From: Pyxidicoccus trucidator
Lineage (GTDB): Bacteria; Myxococcota; Myxococcia; Myxococcales; Myxococcaceae
NCBI RefSeq assembly: GCF_010894435.1
Contig: NZ_JAAIXZ010000002.1
Span: 682,001 to 746,000 of the forward strand
DNA: 64,000 bases
Direction of reading: 5' to 3'
Position numbers and translations under genes: made by a program. Below the pieces are notes generated by a model. The model was not told the DNA's origin, ran no database searches, and was given only the letters and a program-made list of their open reading frames with translations. Shown here piece after piece: positions 50,580-59,388 of this stretch (the first letter of the stretch is position 1; the number at the start of each line of letters is the position of its first letter).

Positions 50580-51725
50580 ATGAACATTGATGCCGAGCAG
50601 TCCCCCACCAGGAAGGTCCGCCCGTTGCGGCGGCTGGGCTCACGCCGATTGACCCGGGCGCACCTCGCGCTCGCCGAGCGTCCCCGGGCGGCCGAGCTGG
50701 GCCGGGAGGCACTGGGCGTGGTGGCGGACGTGCTGGCCCGGGAGCTGGGCTGCCCTGTGACGGCGCGGGCGCGGCTGCTGGAGTCAGCCGTTCCACCGGC
50801 GACAGGCCTGGCGCAGCCGGCGGTGTTCGCGCTGCTGGAGCTGTCGGCAGTGGGCGGCATGGGAGTCCTGGAGCTGGAGCCGGCCCTGGCCTTCGCCGCG
50901 CTGGAGCGCATCGCTGGCGCGGGACAGCGGCCGGGCGTGGTGACGGAGCTGGCGCGGCTGGAGGAGGCGACGCTGGCGTACCTGCTGTTGCTGGCGCTCT
51001 CCGCGGTGCGTTCTCAGGGAGGGCTGAACCCGAGGCTTGGGCCGAGGCTGTCAGGCGTGACGATGCGGAGGGCGGACGTGGTGGCGCGGCTGGACTGCCG
51101 GCAGTCGCTGGTCGCCATCGAGCTGTCGCTGACGGTGGGGACGGTGAGCGCGGGAGCGCGCCTGCTGGTGCCGGCCCCGGTGCTCCAGACGGTGTTCCAG
51201 GAGCTGCCGGTGGAGCGCGGCGCGGACATCGCCCCGGAGGTGCTCGCGGCCTCGCTGGAGGCGCGGTGTCTCATCGGACAGACGCCGCTGCCGGCCACGG
51301 CGCTGGAGGCGCTCGTGGTGGGGGACGTCGTCCTCTTCGAAGGGGTGCGCCGCGAGTACGGGCGCCTCCTGGGGAAGGGGCGGCTGGTCACCCGGGGCTT
51401 CGCGTTGGCGGGGGACTTTCTCGCCGAGGGCTTTTCGCTGACCCGCGCGCAGGGACGCGCGTTTTCCCAGGAGTCGGACATGGTGGCTGTGAACGAGAAG
51501 AGCGAGGGCATGCCCCCGCTGCCGGTGGACGTGGAAATCGAGCTGACGCGGGTGATGGTGCCGCTGTCGGAGCTGGCGGCGCTGAAGCCGGGTGCGCTGC
51601 TGCCGCTGCACATCAACGCCAACGAGCCGGTGTTGCTGCGCGTGGGGGACCGCGCGGTGGCCCGTGCGGAGCTGGTGGAAATCGAGGGCGAGGTCGGCGC
51701 CCGTGTCCTGGCGCTGCTGCCGTGA
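50580..51725 (+). CDS. sctQ: Type III C-ring / sorting platform protein SctQ
   Basis: The 381-residue protein has an N-terminal FliM-like region and a C-terminal SpoA (FliN-like) domain (about 300-380: LPVDVEIELTRVMVPLSELAAL, LLPLHINANEPVLLRVGDRA, AELVEIEGEVGARVL). ATG 50580 has GGGAG 7 bases upstream; the 16-residue upstream extension is unlikely. SctQ docks substrates below the export gate. No separate FliN gene follows. Confidence 0.92.
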   Translation: MNIDAEQSPTRKVRPLRRLGSRRLTRAHLALAERPRAAELGREALGVVADVLARELGCPVTARARLLESAVPPATGLAQPAVFALLELSAVGGMGVLELEPALAFAALERIAGAGQRPGVVTELARLEEATLAYLLLLALSAVRSQGGLNPRLGPRLSGVTMRRADVVARLDCRQSLVAIELSLTVGTVSAGARLLVPAPVLQTVFQELPVERGADIAPEVLAASLEARCLIGQTPLPATALEALVVGDVVLFEGVRREYGRLLGKGRLVTRGFALAGDFLAEGFSLTRAQGRAFSQESDMVAVNEKSEGMPPLPVDVEIELTRVMVPLSELAALKPGALLPLHINANEPVLLRVGDRAVARAELVEIEGEVGARVLALLP

Positions 51726-51733
51726 GCCGCCCG

Positions 51734-52159
51734 ATGAACAACCTGCTCTCTTCCCTGTCTCCCCGCGCGCGCCTGCTGGCGGCGGGGGCCCTCATCCTCG
51801 GATTGGCGGCGCTCGGGCCACTGGGGGGCCTGTCCATGACCGCCGCCGCTCGGTGGCTGCTGGGCGCGGTGGCGCTGGGGGGCCTGGGTTGGTGGCTGCA
51901 TCGCCGGGGCTCCGCGGTGCCGGGCATTCCGACGATGGAGCGGATGAATGTCGTCTCCCGGGCGGGGCTGTCGCCGCGTTGTGGGCTGGCGCTGGTGGAG
52001 GTGGACGGGCGCGGCTACCTGGTGGCCTTCGGTGACTCGTTCGCGGAGATCCGCGAGACGCAGGAGCAGGAGGTGGTGTTCGCGGGGGCGCTGGCCCAGG
52101 CACGCCGGCCGATGCCGAAGCGGCGGGTTCCAGGGCGGGGAAAGGGGGTGGGGCGATGA
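51734..52159 (+). CDS. FliO-like small membrane protein
   Basis: The 141-residue protein has two hydrophobic segments (about 14-30 and 38-55), then a beta-rich cytoplasmic domain (MNVVSRAGLSPRCGLALVEV, GRGYLVAFGDSFAEI) like the C-terminal part of FliO, and a basic tail. FliO assists assembly of FliP (SctR) in flagella and is normally missing from non-flagellar systems. It lies immediately before sctR, the flagellar order. GTG 51722, overlapping the sctQ stop, is an alternative start. Confidence 0.75.
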   Translation: MNNLLSSLSPRARLLAAGALILGLAALGPLGGLSMTAAARWLLGAVALGGLGWWLHRRGSAVPGIPTMERMNVVSRAGLSPRCGLALVEVDGRGYLVAFGDSFAEIRETQEQEVVFAGALAQARRPMPKRRVPGRGKGVGR

Positions 52160-52887
52160 AGCGCGTGCTCCTGGGCATGGGGCTGTTCGTCCCAGCCGTG
52201 GCCTCCGCGGCGGAGGCCTCGCTCTCACGGATGTCCTACGCGGGCAGCCCGCTGTCGATGATGGGGATGCTCGCGCTGATGTCGCTGCTGCCGTTCGCGG
52301 TGCTGATGCTGACGAGCTTCTCGAAGATCGCCGTGGTGCTGTCGCTGGCGCGCTCTGCGATGGGGACCCAGCAGGCACCGCCGACGATGGTGCTGACGGG
52401 GCTGGCGGCGGTGCTCACGGGACACATCATGGCCCCCGTCATGGAGCGCATGTACGACGCGGGGCAGGTGGCGTACTACGAGGCAGAGGCGGGCTCGGGG
52501 GCGCAGCTCCTCTCCGCGGCGTCGCGGGTGGCGGAGCCACTGCGCTCGTTCCTGGTGAAGCATGGCAGTCCGGAGGAGCGGGCCCGCTTCGTGGACCTGG
52601 CGCGCGAGCTCCGGCCGCCGGAGGAAGCGGACGCGGTGCGGGAGACGGACCTCTTCGTCGTGATTCCCGCCTTCGTCATTACCGAGTTGAAGGAGGCCTT
52701 CCAGATTGGCTTCCTCGTCTTCCTCCCGTTCCTGGTGCTGGACATGGTCATCGCCAACGTGCTGCTCGCGCTGGGGATGCAGACGCTGTCACCGAGTCAG
52801 GTGAGCCTGCCCTTCAAGATCCTCCTCTTCGTCGCCGTGGATGGCTGGGCGCTGCTCGCGCGTGGCCTCATCCTCGGCTACCGGTGA
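52156..52887 (+). CDS. sctR: Type III export gate protein SctR (FliP family)
   Basis: The 243-residue protein has a signal-like first helix. Motifs include MSLLPFAVLMLTSFSKIAVVLSL and the C-terminal LFVVIPAFVITELKEAFQIGF, FLVLDMVIANVLLALGM, hallmarks of FliP/SctR. Five copies form the core of the export gate. The ATG overlaps the FliO-like stop by 4 bases. Confidence 0.97.
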   Translation: MKRVLLGMGLFVPAVASAAEASLSRMSYAGSPLSMMGMLALMSLLPFAVLMLTSFSKIAVVLSLARSAMGTQQAPPTMVLTGLAAVLTGHIMAPVMERMYDAGQVAYYEAEAGSGAQLLSAASRVAEPLRSFLVKHGSPEERARFVDLARELRPPEEADAVRETDLFVVIPAFVITELKEAFQIGFLVFLPFLVLDMVIANVLLALGMQTLSPSQVSLPFKILLFVAVDGWALLARGLILGYR

Positions 52888-52891
52888 CACC

Positions 52892-53161
52892 ATGACCCAG
52901 GACGTCCTGCTCACCCTGGGGCGCGAGGCGCTGCTGCTGATGGTGCTCGCCTCGCTGCCGCCCATCGGCGCGAGCCTGCTGGTGGGCTTCCTGTCGAGCC
53001 TCTTCCAGGCCACCACGCAGCTCCAGGAGAGCACCCTCGCGGTGGTGCCCAAGCTGTGCGCGGCGGTCCTCGCGCTCGTCCTCGCCGGGCCGTGGATAGC
53101 CGGGCAGCTCACGCGCTTCACCCACCAGCTCCTGTTGCTCATCGCCGAGGTGGCGGCATGA
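52892..53161 (+). CDS. sctS: Type III export gate protein SctS (FliQ family)
   Basis: The 89-residue protein has two membrane helices with LASLPPIGASLLVGFLSSLF and the family motif QATTQLQESTLAVVPKL. ATG 52892 lies 4 bases after the sctR stop. It overlaps sctT by 4 bases. SctS wraps around the SctR/T core. Confidence 0.95.
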   Translation: MTQDVLLTLGREALLLMVLASLPPIGASLLVGFLSSLFQATTQLQESTLAVVPKLCAAVLALVLAGPWIAGQLTRFTHQLLLLIAEVAA

Positions 53162-53952
53162 ACCTGGAGCCGCTTCGCCTCTGGCTGGAGGCACTGGGGC
53201 CGGACATCGTCGTGGTGGCGCTGTGCGCCGCGAGGCTGGTGCCCATCGCCTTCCTGTGCCCGCTGCTGGGTGGGCAGGCCACGCCCACGACAGTCCGTCT
53301 GGCGCTGGTGCTCGCCCTGGCGCTCTTCCTGCGCGTGGAGGCAGGCGTGGCCCTGGCGGAGCCGGTGGCGTCCACGCTGGAGCTGGCGGCGCTGGTGATT
53401 CGCGAGCTGGTCTACGGGATGTCGGTGGGGCTCGTCGCGGCGCTGCCCTTCGACGCGGCGCGGATGGGCGGGCGCTTCATCGACCTGTTCCGGGGCACGT
53501 CGGCGGAGGCCAGCCTGCCGGCGGCGGGCAGCCGAGAGTCGGCCACGGGGGATGGGCTCCACCACCTGCTCGTGGCGCTGGTGGTGTCGGGCGCGCTGTT
53601 TCCGCTGGTCCTCTCTGGCCTGCTGCGTGGCTTCGGGGTGGTGCGGCTGGGGGCTTTCGTCCCGACGGAGGCGGCCACGCTGCATGTCGTCGTGCTGGCG
53701 GGGGGCGCCATGGCCACGGGGCTGGCGGTAGGGGCTCCGGTGGCGGCGGCGGTGCTGGCGGTGGACTGCTTCCTCGGACTGGCTTCCCGGGCGGCACCGC
53801 AGGTGAACCTGCAGGAGGTGGGGGCACCCCTGCGGATTCTCGGAGGAGGCGCGCTGCTGTGGCTGGGCACGGGCGTGCTCTGTGAGCGGTTGCTGGCGGG
53901 CGTGCTCTCCACGGACGGAGCCCTGACCCTGCTGGGCGAGGTGGCGCGGTGA
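53158..53952 (+). CDS. sctT: Type III export gate protein SctT (FliR family)
   Basis: The 264-residue protein has about six membrane helices. FliR features include LCAARLVPIAFLCPLLGG near the start and RELVYGMSVGLVAALPFDAARMGG in the middle. It is coupled on both sides by 4-base overlaps (sctS before, sctU after). Confidence 0.94.
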   Translation: MNLEPLRLWLEALGPDIVVVALCAARLVPIAFLCPLLGGQATPTTVRLALVLALALFLRVEAGVALAEPVASTLELAALVIRELVYGMSVGLVAALPFDAARMGGRFIDLFRGTSAEASLPAAGSRESATGDGLHHLLVALVVSGALFPLVLSGLLRGFGVVRLGAFVPTEAATLHVVVLAGGAMATGLAVGAPVAAAVLAVDCFLGLASRAAPQVNLQEVGAPLRILGGGALLWLGTGVLCERLLAGVLSTDGALTLLGEVAR

Positions 53953-54998
53953 GTGGCGAGAAGACGGAGCAACCCTCCGCGAAGCGCCTCCGTGAGGCGC
54001 GGCGCAAGGGACAGCTTCCGCGCAGCCGGCTGCTGACGTCCAGCGCGGTGACGTTGGGAGGACTGCTCGGCTTCACCGCGTTCGCATCCGAGGGCTTCCT
54101 TCGGCTCCAGGCCTGGACGGCGCGGTTGTTCCTGGAGCAGCAGGGCCTGGGGGCATGGCAGGAGGGACTGTGGATTGCGGCGCGGCTCTGCGGACCCGCG
54201 TTGGGTGGAGCGCTCGTGGCCTCGTGCGCGGTGTCGGTCGCGACCGTGGGCTTCGAACTGGAGGCGAGCCATGCGGCACCGAAGCTGGAGCGCATCAGCC
54301 CGGCGGCGGGCTTGAAGCGGCTGTTCAGCATGCGGCCGCTGGTGGAGATGGCGAAGGCGCTTGCGGTGGTGGCTCTCGTGGCGGTGCTCGTCTGGAGCGA
54401 GGTGGAGGAGCTCGGCCCGGACGCGCTTCGCGCCTCCTGGCTGGGAGGCACCGAGGGCATGACGCTGTTGGTGGAGCGCCTCGGGCAGCTCGCCACCCGG
54501 CTGGCCTGGGTGGTGCTGGTGCTGGGCGTGGGGGACTACGCGCTCGCGCGGCGTCGCCACGTGAAGGACCTGATGATGAGCCGCGAGGAGGTGAAGCGCG
54601 AGCACAAGGAGAGCGAGGGTGACCCGCGTCACAAGGGTCAGCGGCGGGCGCTGCACCGCCAGCTCGCGCAGGGAGGGCCGGCACGTGGAGTGCAAAAGGC
54701 CACCGCCGTGGTCATCAACCCCACGCACCTCGCGATTGCCCTCCGCTACGACGTCCAGGAGTGTGAGGCGCCCTACCTCGTGGCCAAGGCCCGCGAGGAG
54801 GACGCCCTCGCGCTCCGGGAAGAGGCGCGGCGGCTCGGGATTCCCGTCGTCCGGGACATCCCGTTGGCGCGCAGCCTCATCCACTACGACCTCGGCGAGC
54901 CCATCCCCGAGGAGCTGTATCAGGCGGCCGCGGTCGTCCTGCGCACGGCGATGGAGGCACGAAGCGTGGACGACCATCCACGAAGAAGGACGCCATGA
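53949..54998 (+). CDS. sctU: Type III export switch protein SctU (FlhB family)
   Basis: The 349-residue protein opens with the conserved GEKTEQPSAKRLREARRKGQ, has four membrane helices, and carries the autocleavage motif NPTH at 257-260 within AVVINPTHLAIALRYD, so the substrate-specificity switch should work. The start is GTG 53949. It overlaps sctT and sctV by 4 bases each. Confidence 0.97.
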   Translation: MSGEKTEQPSAKRLREARRKGQLPRSRLLTSSAVTLGGLLGFTAFASEGFLRLQAWTARLFLEQQGLGAWQEGLWIAARLCGPALGGALVASCAVSVATVGFELEASHAAPKLERISPAAGLKRLFSMRPLVEMAKALAVVALVAVLVWSEVEELGPDALRASWLGGTEGMTLLVERLGQLATRLAWVVLVLGVGDYALARRRHVKDLMMSREEVKREHKESEGDPRHKGQRRALHRQLAQGGPARGVQKATAVVINPTHLAIALRYDVQECEAPYLVAKAREEDALALREEARRLGIPVVRDIPLARSLIHYDLGEPIPEELYQAAAVVLRTAMEARSVDDHPRRRTP

Positions 54999-57073
54999 AA
55001 CTGCTCTCGAACCTGTTGCTGAAGGCCCGGAAGTCCTCGGATGTGGTGCTCGCGGTGGCGATGGCCGCCGTGCTGGGCGCCCTCATCATTCCCCTGCCGG
55101 CCTGGCTGCTGGATGCCGGGCTCGCGGTGAACCTGGCGGTGGCGGTGGCGCTGCTGGTGGCGGCGCTCCGCGCGCGCGACGCGCTGAAGGTGACGTCCTT
55201 CCCCACGCTGCTGCTGTTCACCACGTTGTTCCGACTGGCGCTCAACGTGTCGTCCACGCGGCTGGCGCTCGCGGAGGGGCACGCGGGTGAGGTCATCCAG
55301 GCCTTCGGCGAGTTCGTGGTGCGGGGGGACTACGTGGTCGGCGCGGTGGTGTTCGCCATCCTCACCCTGGTGCAATTCCTGGTGGTGGCCAAGGGCGCGG
55401 AGCGCGTCGCGGAGGTGTCCGCCCGCTTCACGCTGGATGCGATGCCGGGCAAGCAGATGTCCATCGACGCGGACCTGCGGGCGGGAGCCATCGACCAGGC
55501 CCAGGCCCGTCGGCGTCGGCGGGACCTGGAGCGGGAGTCGCAGATGTTCGGCGCCATGGATGGCGCAATGAAGTTCGTGAAGGGCGACGTGGTGGCGGGC
55601 CTCGTCATCGTCGGGGTGAACCTGCTGGGAGGCACGGTCATCGGCGTGCTTCAGGGCGGCATGTCGCTGTCCGAGGCCGCGTCGACCTTCGCGCTCATCG
55701 CCATTGGCGACGGGCTGGTGTCGCAGGTTCCCTCGCTCTGCATCGCGGTGGCCGCGGGGCTCGTCGTCACGCGGGTGGCCTCGGAGAAGGAGGAGGACAC
55801 GCTGGGCTCGGAGATTGGCTCGCAGTTCTTCGGAGAGGCCCGGACGCTCTGGGTGGTGGCGGGGCTCTGTGGGGCACTGGCCTGCATGCCGGGCATGCCG
55901 CACCTGACGTTCCTGGTGCTGGCGGCGGGGCTGGGCGGGCTCGGCTACGCGCTGAACCAGCCCGGGCTCCTGGCGGCGGGAGTGAAGGACGGTGACAAGG
56001 CGGGGGCACCGGGAGCGGCCCCAGCGGCGGGGGCGGCGGGTGCTCCGCCAGAGAGTGCCTCGGTGCCCGTGGGCGTCTCACCGCTCACCCTGGATTTGGC
56101 ACCGGACCTGACGGTGCTGGCGGAGGAGGAAGGCGGCGCCTTCGTCCACAAGACGCTGAACGCGGTGCGGGACGAGCTGTTCTTCGAGCTGGGCGTGCGA
56201 GTCCCCGGCATCCGCGTGCGGACGCAGGCCGCGTACCTGTCGCCCGGGGAGTACCGCATCCAGGTGGACGAGGTACCCGCGGGTGGAGGCCAGGTCGTTC
56301 CGGGCGCCCTCTATGCGCTGGCGCCCCCGGATGAGCTCGCGTTCCTCCAGGTGAAGGCCGAGCCCGCGGTGGAGCCCGCCACCGGCAGGGCCATCAGTCG
56401 AATCTCGGAGGCCGGGCGCGCCCTGCTGGAGACGGCGCAGGTGCCCCTGCGGCGTCCGGGAGGGCTGCTCGCGGACCACTTGAGGAGCGTGCTGCGAGCG
56501 CGCGCCGCGGACCTGCTGGGGCTGCAGGACGTCCAGGGGCTGCTGGAGGGACTGGAGTCCCAGTCACCCGTCCTGGTGAAGGAGGCGCTGCAGAAGGTGC
56601 CCCTCCCGCTGCTCACGGACGTGCTTCGCAAGCTGCTCCAGGAAGGCGTCAGCATTCGGGACTTGCGCGCCATCCTCGAGGCGCTCGTCTCGCCCACCAC
56701 GGAGGGGGACGCCGTCGCGCTCGCCGAGCGCTGCCGTCAGGCGCTGCGCCGGTACCTCAGCCACAAATTCGCTCCGACGGGGCCCCTCTACGCCTACCTC
56801 GTGGACCCGGAGGTGGAGGAGGTGCTTCGGGCCACGGGGACCCGGGGGCCCGCGCCCGACCCGGAGCGGGTGGCGGAAATCCTCGAAGGGGTGCGGCAGG
56901 TGGCCACGGGCGGGAGGGCGGTGCTGCTCACCGCGCCGGATGTGCGCCGGCCCCTGCGCAGGCTCTGTGAGGGCGCCTTCCCGGACGTGGCGGTGCTCAC
57001 CTACGGCGAGCTGGAAGGGGCCCTGCAGATTCGTCCCATCGGCCGGCTGTCGCCCGTGCCGATGGGGCGCTGA
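54995..57073 (+). CDS. sctV: Type III export gate protein SctV (FlhA family)
   Basis: The 692-residue protein has about eight membrane helices (1-330) with the FHIPEP loop RFTLDAMPGKQMSIDADLR, then a cytoplasmic domain (about 365-690) that forms a nonameric ring. A Gly/Ala-rich linker (about 325-355) joins the two. It is the last gene of the operon visible; no ATPase (SctN) or stator (SctL) gene follows, and the next gene is on the other strand. Confidence 0.97.
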   Translation: MKLLSNLLLKARKSSDVVLAVAMAAVLGALIIPLPAWLLDAGLAVNLAVAVALLVAALRARDALKVTSFPTLLLFTTLFRLALNVSSTRLALAEGHAGEVIQAFGEFVVRGDYVVGAVVFAILTLVQFLVVAKGAERVAEVSARFTLDAMPGKQMSIDADLRAGAIDQAQARRRRRDLERESQMFGAMDGAMKFVKGDVVAGLVIVGVNLLGGTVIGVLQGGMSLSEAASTFALIAIGDGLVSQVPSLCIAVAAGLVVTRVASEKEEDTLGSEIGSQFFGEARTLWVVAGLCGALACMPGMPHLTFLVLAAGLGGLGYALNQPGLLAAGVKDGDKAGAPGAAPAAGAAGAPPESASVPVGVSPLTLDLAPDLTVLAEEEGGAFVHKTLNAVRDELFFELGVRVPGIRVRTQAAYLSPGEYRIQVDEVPAGGGQVVPGALYALAPPDELAFLQVKAEPAVEPATGRAISRISEAGRALLETAQVPLRRPGGLLADHLRSVLRARAADLLGLQDVQGLLEGLESQSPVLVKEALQKVPLPLLTDVLRKLLQEGVSIRDLRAILEALVSPTTEGDAVALAERCRQALRRYLSHKFAPTGPLYAYLVDPEVEEVLRATGTRGPAPDPERVAEILEGVRQVATGGRAVLLTAPDVRRPLRRLCEGAFPDVAVLTYGELEGALQIRPIGRLSPVPMGR

Positions 57074-57089
57074 TGCCGTCGGGAATGGC

Positions 57090-57443
57090 TCAGAGTCCCG
57101 TGCCGGTGCTGCCGGGGCTCTTGCTCTCGGAGACAGGGGACAGGTCCGTCTGGGCCTGCTGGGGCGGCGGACGGTTGACCCGGTCTCGCAGCTCCTTGCC
57201 CGTGCGGAAGAGCAGGCCGCGCTTGGGCTTCACCGGGATGACCTGTCCCGTCTTCGGATTGCGGCCCTGGTAGCCCTGGTAGTTCTTCACGTGGAAGGCA
57301 CCCAGGCCGCGAATCTCGATGTTCTCCCCGCGGCAGAGGGCATCCTTCATCGACTCGAAAATCGTCTCGATGGTGGCCTCAGCCTGCTTCTGCGTCACGC
57401 CCCGCTTGGCGACGAGGATGTTGATCAGATCGGACTTGAGCAT
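57090..57443 (-). CDS. HU/IHF-family DNA-binding protein
   Basis: The 117-residue protein has LKSDLINILVAKRGVTQKQAE, IEIRGLGAFHVKNYQGYQGRNPKTG and PVKPKRGLLFRTGKELRDRVN, which are HU/IHF signatures including the DNA-bending Pro in the arm. IHF-alpha/beta type is favoured by the GRNPKTG arm. The C-terminal 25 residues are a Gln/Ser/Pro tail. A clear promoter lies upstream. It converges with sctV, 16 bases away. Confidence 0.93.
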   Translation of the reverse strand: MLKSDLINILVAKRGVTQKQAEATIETIFESMKDALCRGENIEIRGLGAFHVKNYQGYQGRNPKTGQVIPVKPKRGLLFRTGKELRDRVNRPPPQQAQTDLSPVSESKSPGSTGTGL

Positions 57444-57510
57444 CGGACGCTCCCGCAAACCCGGTGACCCCTTGGAAACAGGGCACTCTGGCCCTCGGTC
57501 GAATCCTGAA

Positions 57511-57538
57511 AACATAACAGAACGCATCCCCCATGCAA
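57511..57538 (-). promoter_or_regulatory. Sigma-70-type promoter of the HU/IHF gene
   Basis: Reading leftwards: TTGCAT (-35, 57538-57533), a 16-base spacer, TATGTT (-10, 57516-57511). It lies in a rare AT-rich patch about 70 bases before the start codon. Confidence 0.65.
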
Positions 57539-57568
57539 GCGAGGTGGATAGCCAACCACCCAGAACCT

Positions 57569-58954
57569 CTACGGATTTCCGCCAGCCGCAACCCTTCGAG
57601 GTGGGGCGGGCACGGCCTCGGCCAGTCCCGGACGCAGTGGCACCACGAGGTCCAGCCACCGGGTGCGGCGCAGCATGTCGAGGCCGGCACAGTCGGCCGC
57701 CTGGAAGAGGGGCTCCATCTGCTCGAAGCCGGGGGCGCGGGGGCCTTCCCAGCTCTCGGCGTCGCCGCTGATCATCACCCCGTGCACGGCCAGCGTGGTG
57801 TCCGCCAGGGTGAGGGTGGCCGGGTCCCTGGCGGGACGGACGCCGCCCCGGCGCAGGCGCTCCAGCAGCTCTGCTTCCACCATGCGGTCGACGACCTCGT
57901 GGACGAGCGACTCGGGGACCCGGAGCCGGGTCGCCAGTTCGCGGGGCGTGGGAGCTTGCGTCCCATCCACCCAGGCCAGCGTGGCCTCCTGGGCGATGCG
58001 GGCGCCTACCAGCTCGTACGCGCGCGGATGGCTCCCGAAGGCGAAGAGCGAGTCCCGGAAGGCGGCGTGCTCCACCGCGTAGGAGAGCCGCGCGCCGAAG
58101 AGGAGCAGCAGCCAGCTCACGTACACCCAGGCGAGGAACAGGGGCAGGGCGCTGAGGGAGGCGTAGATGGGGTTGTGGCGGAAGCTGCGGACGGCGAACT
58201 CGGCGTAGACCTGCTTGGCGACAATCCACCCGAGGCCGGCCACCAGTCCTCCCGCGAGCGCCGAGCGCACCCGCACGTGGGAGTAGGGCGTCCAGTAGTA
58301 CAGCAGGGTGAGGCTGGCCACGGCGATGAGCGTGGTGCCCAGCAGGATGAAGGAGGGGGCGTGGGGCGCGTGGCTCTGCAGGAAGTCGCGGACCTTGCCC
58401 GTCCCGGAGAAGGAGACGGCGAGGAAGAAGGGGCCCAGCACCAGGAGGCCCGCGTAGATGAGCAGGCGCACGCCCCACGGACGCTGGCGACGGATGCCCC
58501 ACAGCTCGTTCACCGCGCCATCGAGCTGTCGCAGCAGCGAGCCCGCCGACAGCATGACCGCGAGAAAGCCCGCGCTGCCGATGGCGATGCGGTTGCTGGG
58601 CTGCAGGAACCGGTCGAGGAACACGGACGTCTTCCCCACCACCCCGGGGTCCAGCAGCTCGCCCACGACGCGGCGCAGCTCGGCCTTGAAGCCGTCCTGG
58701 TGGAAGGCGGTGAGCAGCACCAGCGCCACCGTCAGCAGCGGCACCAGCGAGAACATGCTGATGTAGGTGAGCGCGGCGGCCCGCAGCCGGAGGTTCTCCC
58801 CGCGGAAGCCCTGGGCGACGGTCCGCGCCGCCATGAAGGTGTCCGTCGCGAAGCGCCCCACCTGGGTGGCTTCGAAGGGCGTCCAGAGCCGGACGGCCCA
58901 GGCCTGCGCCCTGGCGCGAGTCGCCCTCAGCCACGGAAGCGGATTGGCCGTCAT
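57569..58954 (-). CDS. YihY/BrkB-family membrane protein with C-terminal winged helix
   Basis: The 461-residue protein has about six membrane helices (40-310) with family motifs LRAAALTYISMFSLVPLL, WVYVSWLLLLFGARLSYAVEH. A cytoplasmic domain (about 330-400, TPRELATRLRVPESLVHEVV) looks like a winged helix and is followed by a Pro-rich tail. GGGGAG lies close before ATG 58954. The family was once called ribonuclease BN in error; its role is probably envelope transport. Confidence 0.9.
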   Translation of the reverse strand: MTANPLPWLRATRARAQAWAVRLWTPFEATQVGRFATDTFMAARTVAQGFRGENLRLRAAALTYISMFSLVPLLTVALVLLTAFHQDGFKAELRRVVGELLDPGVVGKTSVFLDRFLQPSNRIAIGSAGFLAVMLSAGSLLRQLDGAVNELWGIRRQRPWGVRLLIYAGLLVLGPFFLAVSFSGTGKVRDFLQSHAPHAPSFILLGTTLIAVASLTLLYYWTPYSHVRVRSALAGGLVAGLGWIVAKQVYAEFAVRSFRHNPIYASLSALPLFLAWVYVSWLLLLFGARLSYAVEHAAFRDSLFAFGSHPRAYELVGARIAQEATLAWVDGTQAPTPRELATRLRVPESLVHEVVDRMVEAELLERLRRGGVRPARDPATLTLADTTLAVHGVMISGDAESWEGPRAPGFEQMEPLFQAADCAGLDMLRRTRWLDLVVPLRPGLAEAVPAPPRRVAAGGNP

Positions 58955-59388
58955 GGCTCCCCCCTGTCGCTCCGGCGCGCGCCGGCCCGGGCCCACCCGC
59001 GGAGCGCGGTACGGTGCCTGTCAAGGGGCGGCCCGCTGGGGAGATAGGAGGAAATCATTCCGTGGGAGCTGGCCGGGCCCGGAGCTGACAACGCCCCGCG
59101 GCACGGGGCCACAGGGTAGCCAATTCGAGGCCCCCGGGGCCAGCCCACCCCAGGTCGGGTGGACGGCCAGCGCCCTGCATCCGACACCGCCCGGGCGCTC
59201 CTGCCTGGCAGACCCCGCCGGGCACCCACGGCGCGATAGCCCTGGCTGGGACGCCCAAGGCCCCTTACAGGAGCCCGCGGAGCCCGCGCAGGAAGGACCC
59301 ACGGCGCGGGGTGAAGCAGGACGCCTGCTCCCTGGCCCTTGGCTTCTTCACGAAGCGTCAGGGCCGGGAGCCGACTTCACTTCGAGAC
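58955..59388. other. 434-base intergenic region
   Basis: No gene could be supported. A TTGACA hexamer on the minus strand (59018-59023) could be the -35 element of the YihY/BrkB gene, though no AT-rich -10 follows at the right distance. The remainder is GC-rich sequence, including the likely transcription end of the RNase E/G gene. Confidence 0.45.
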
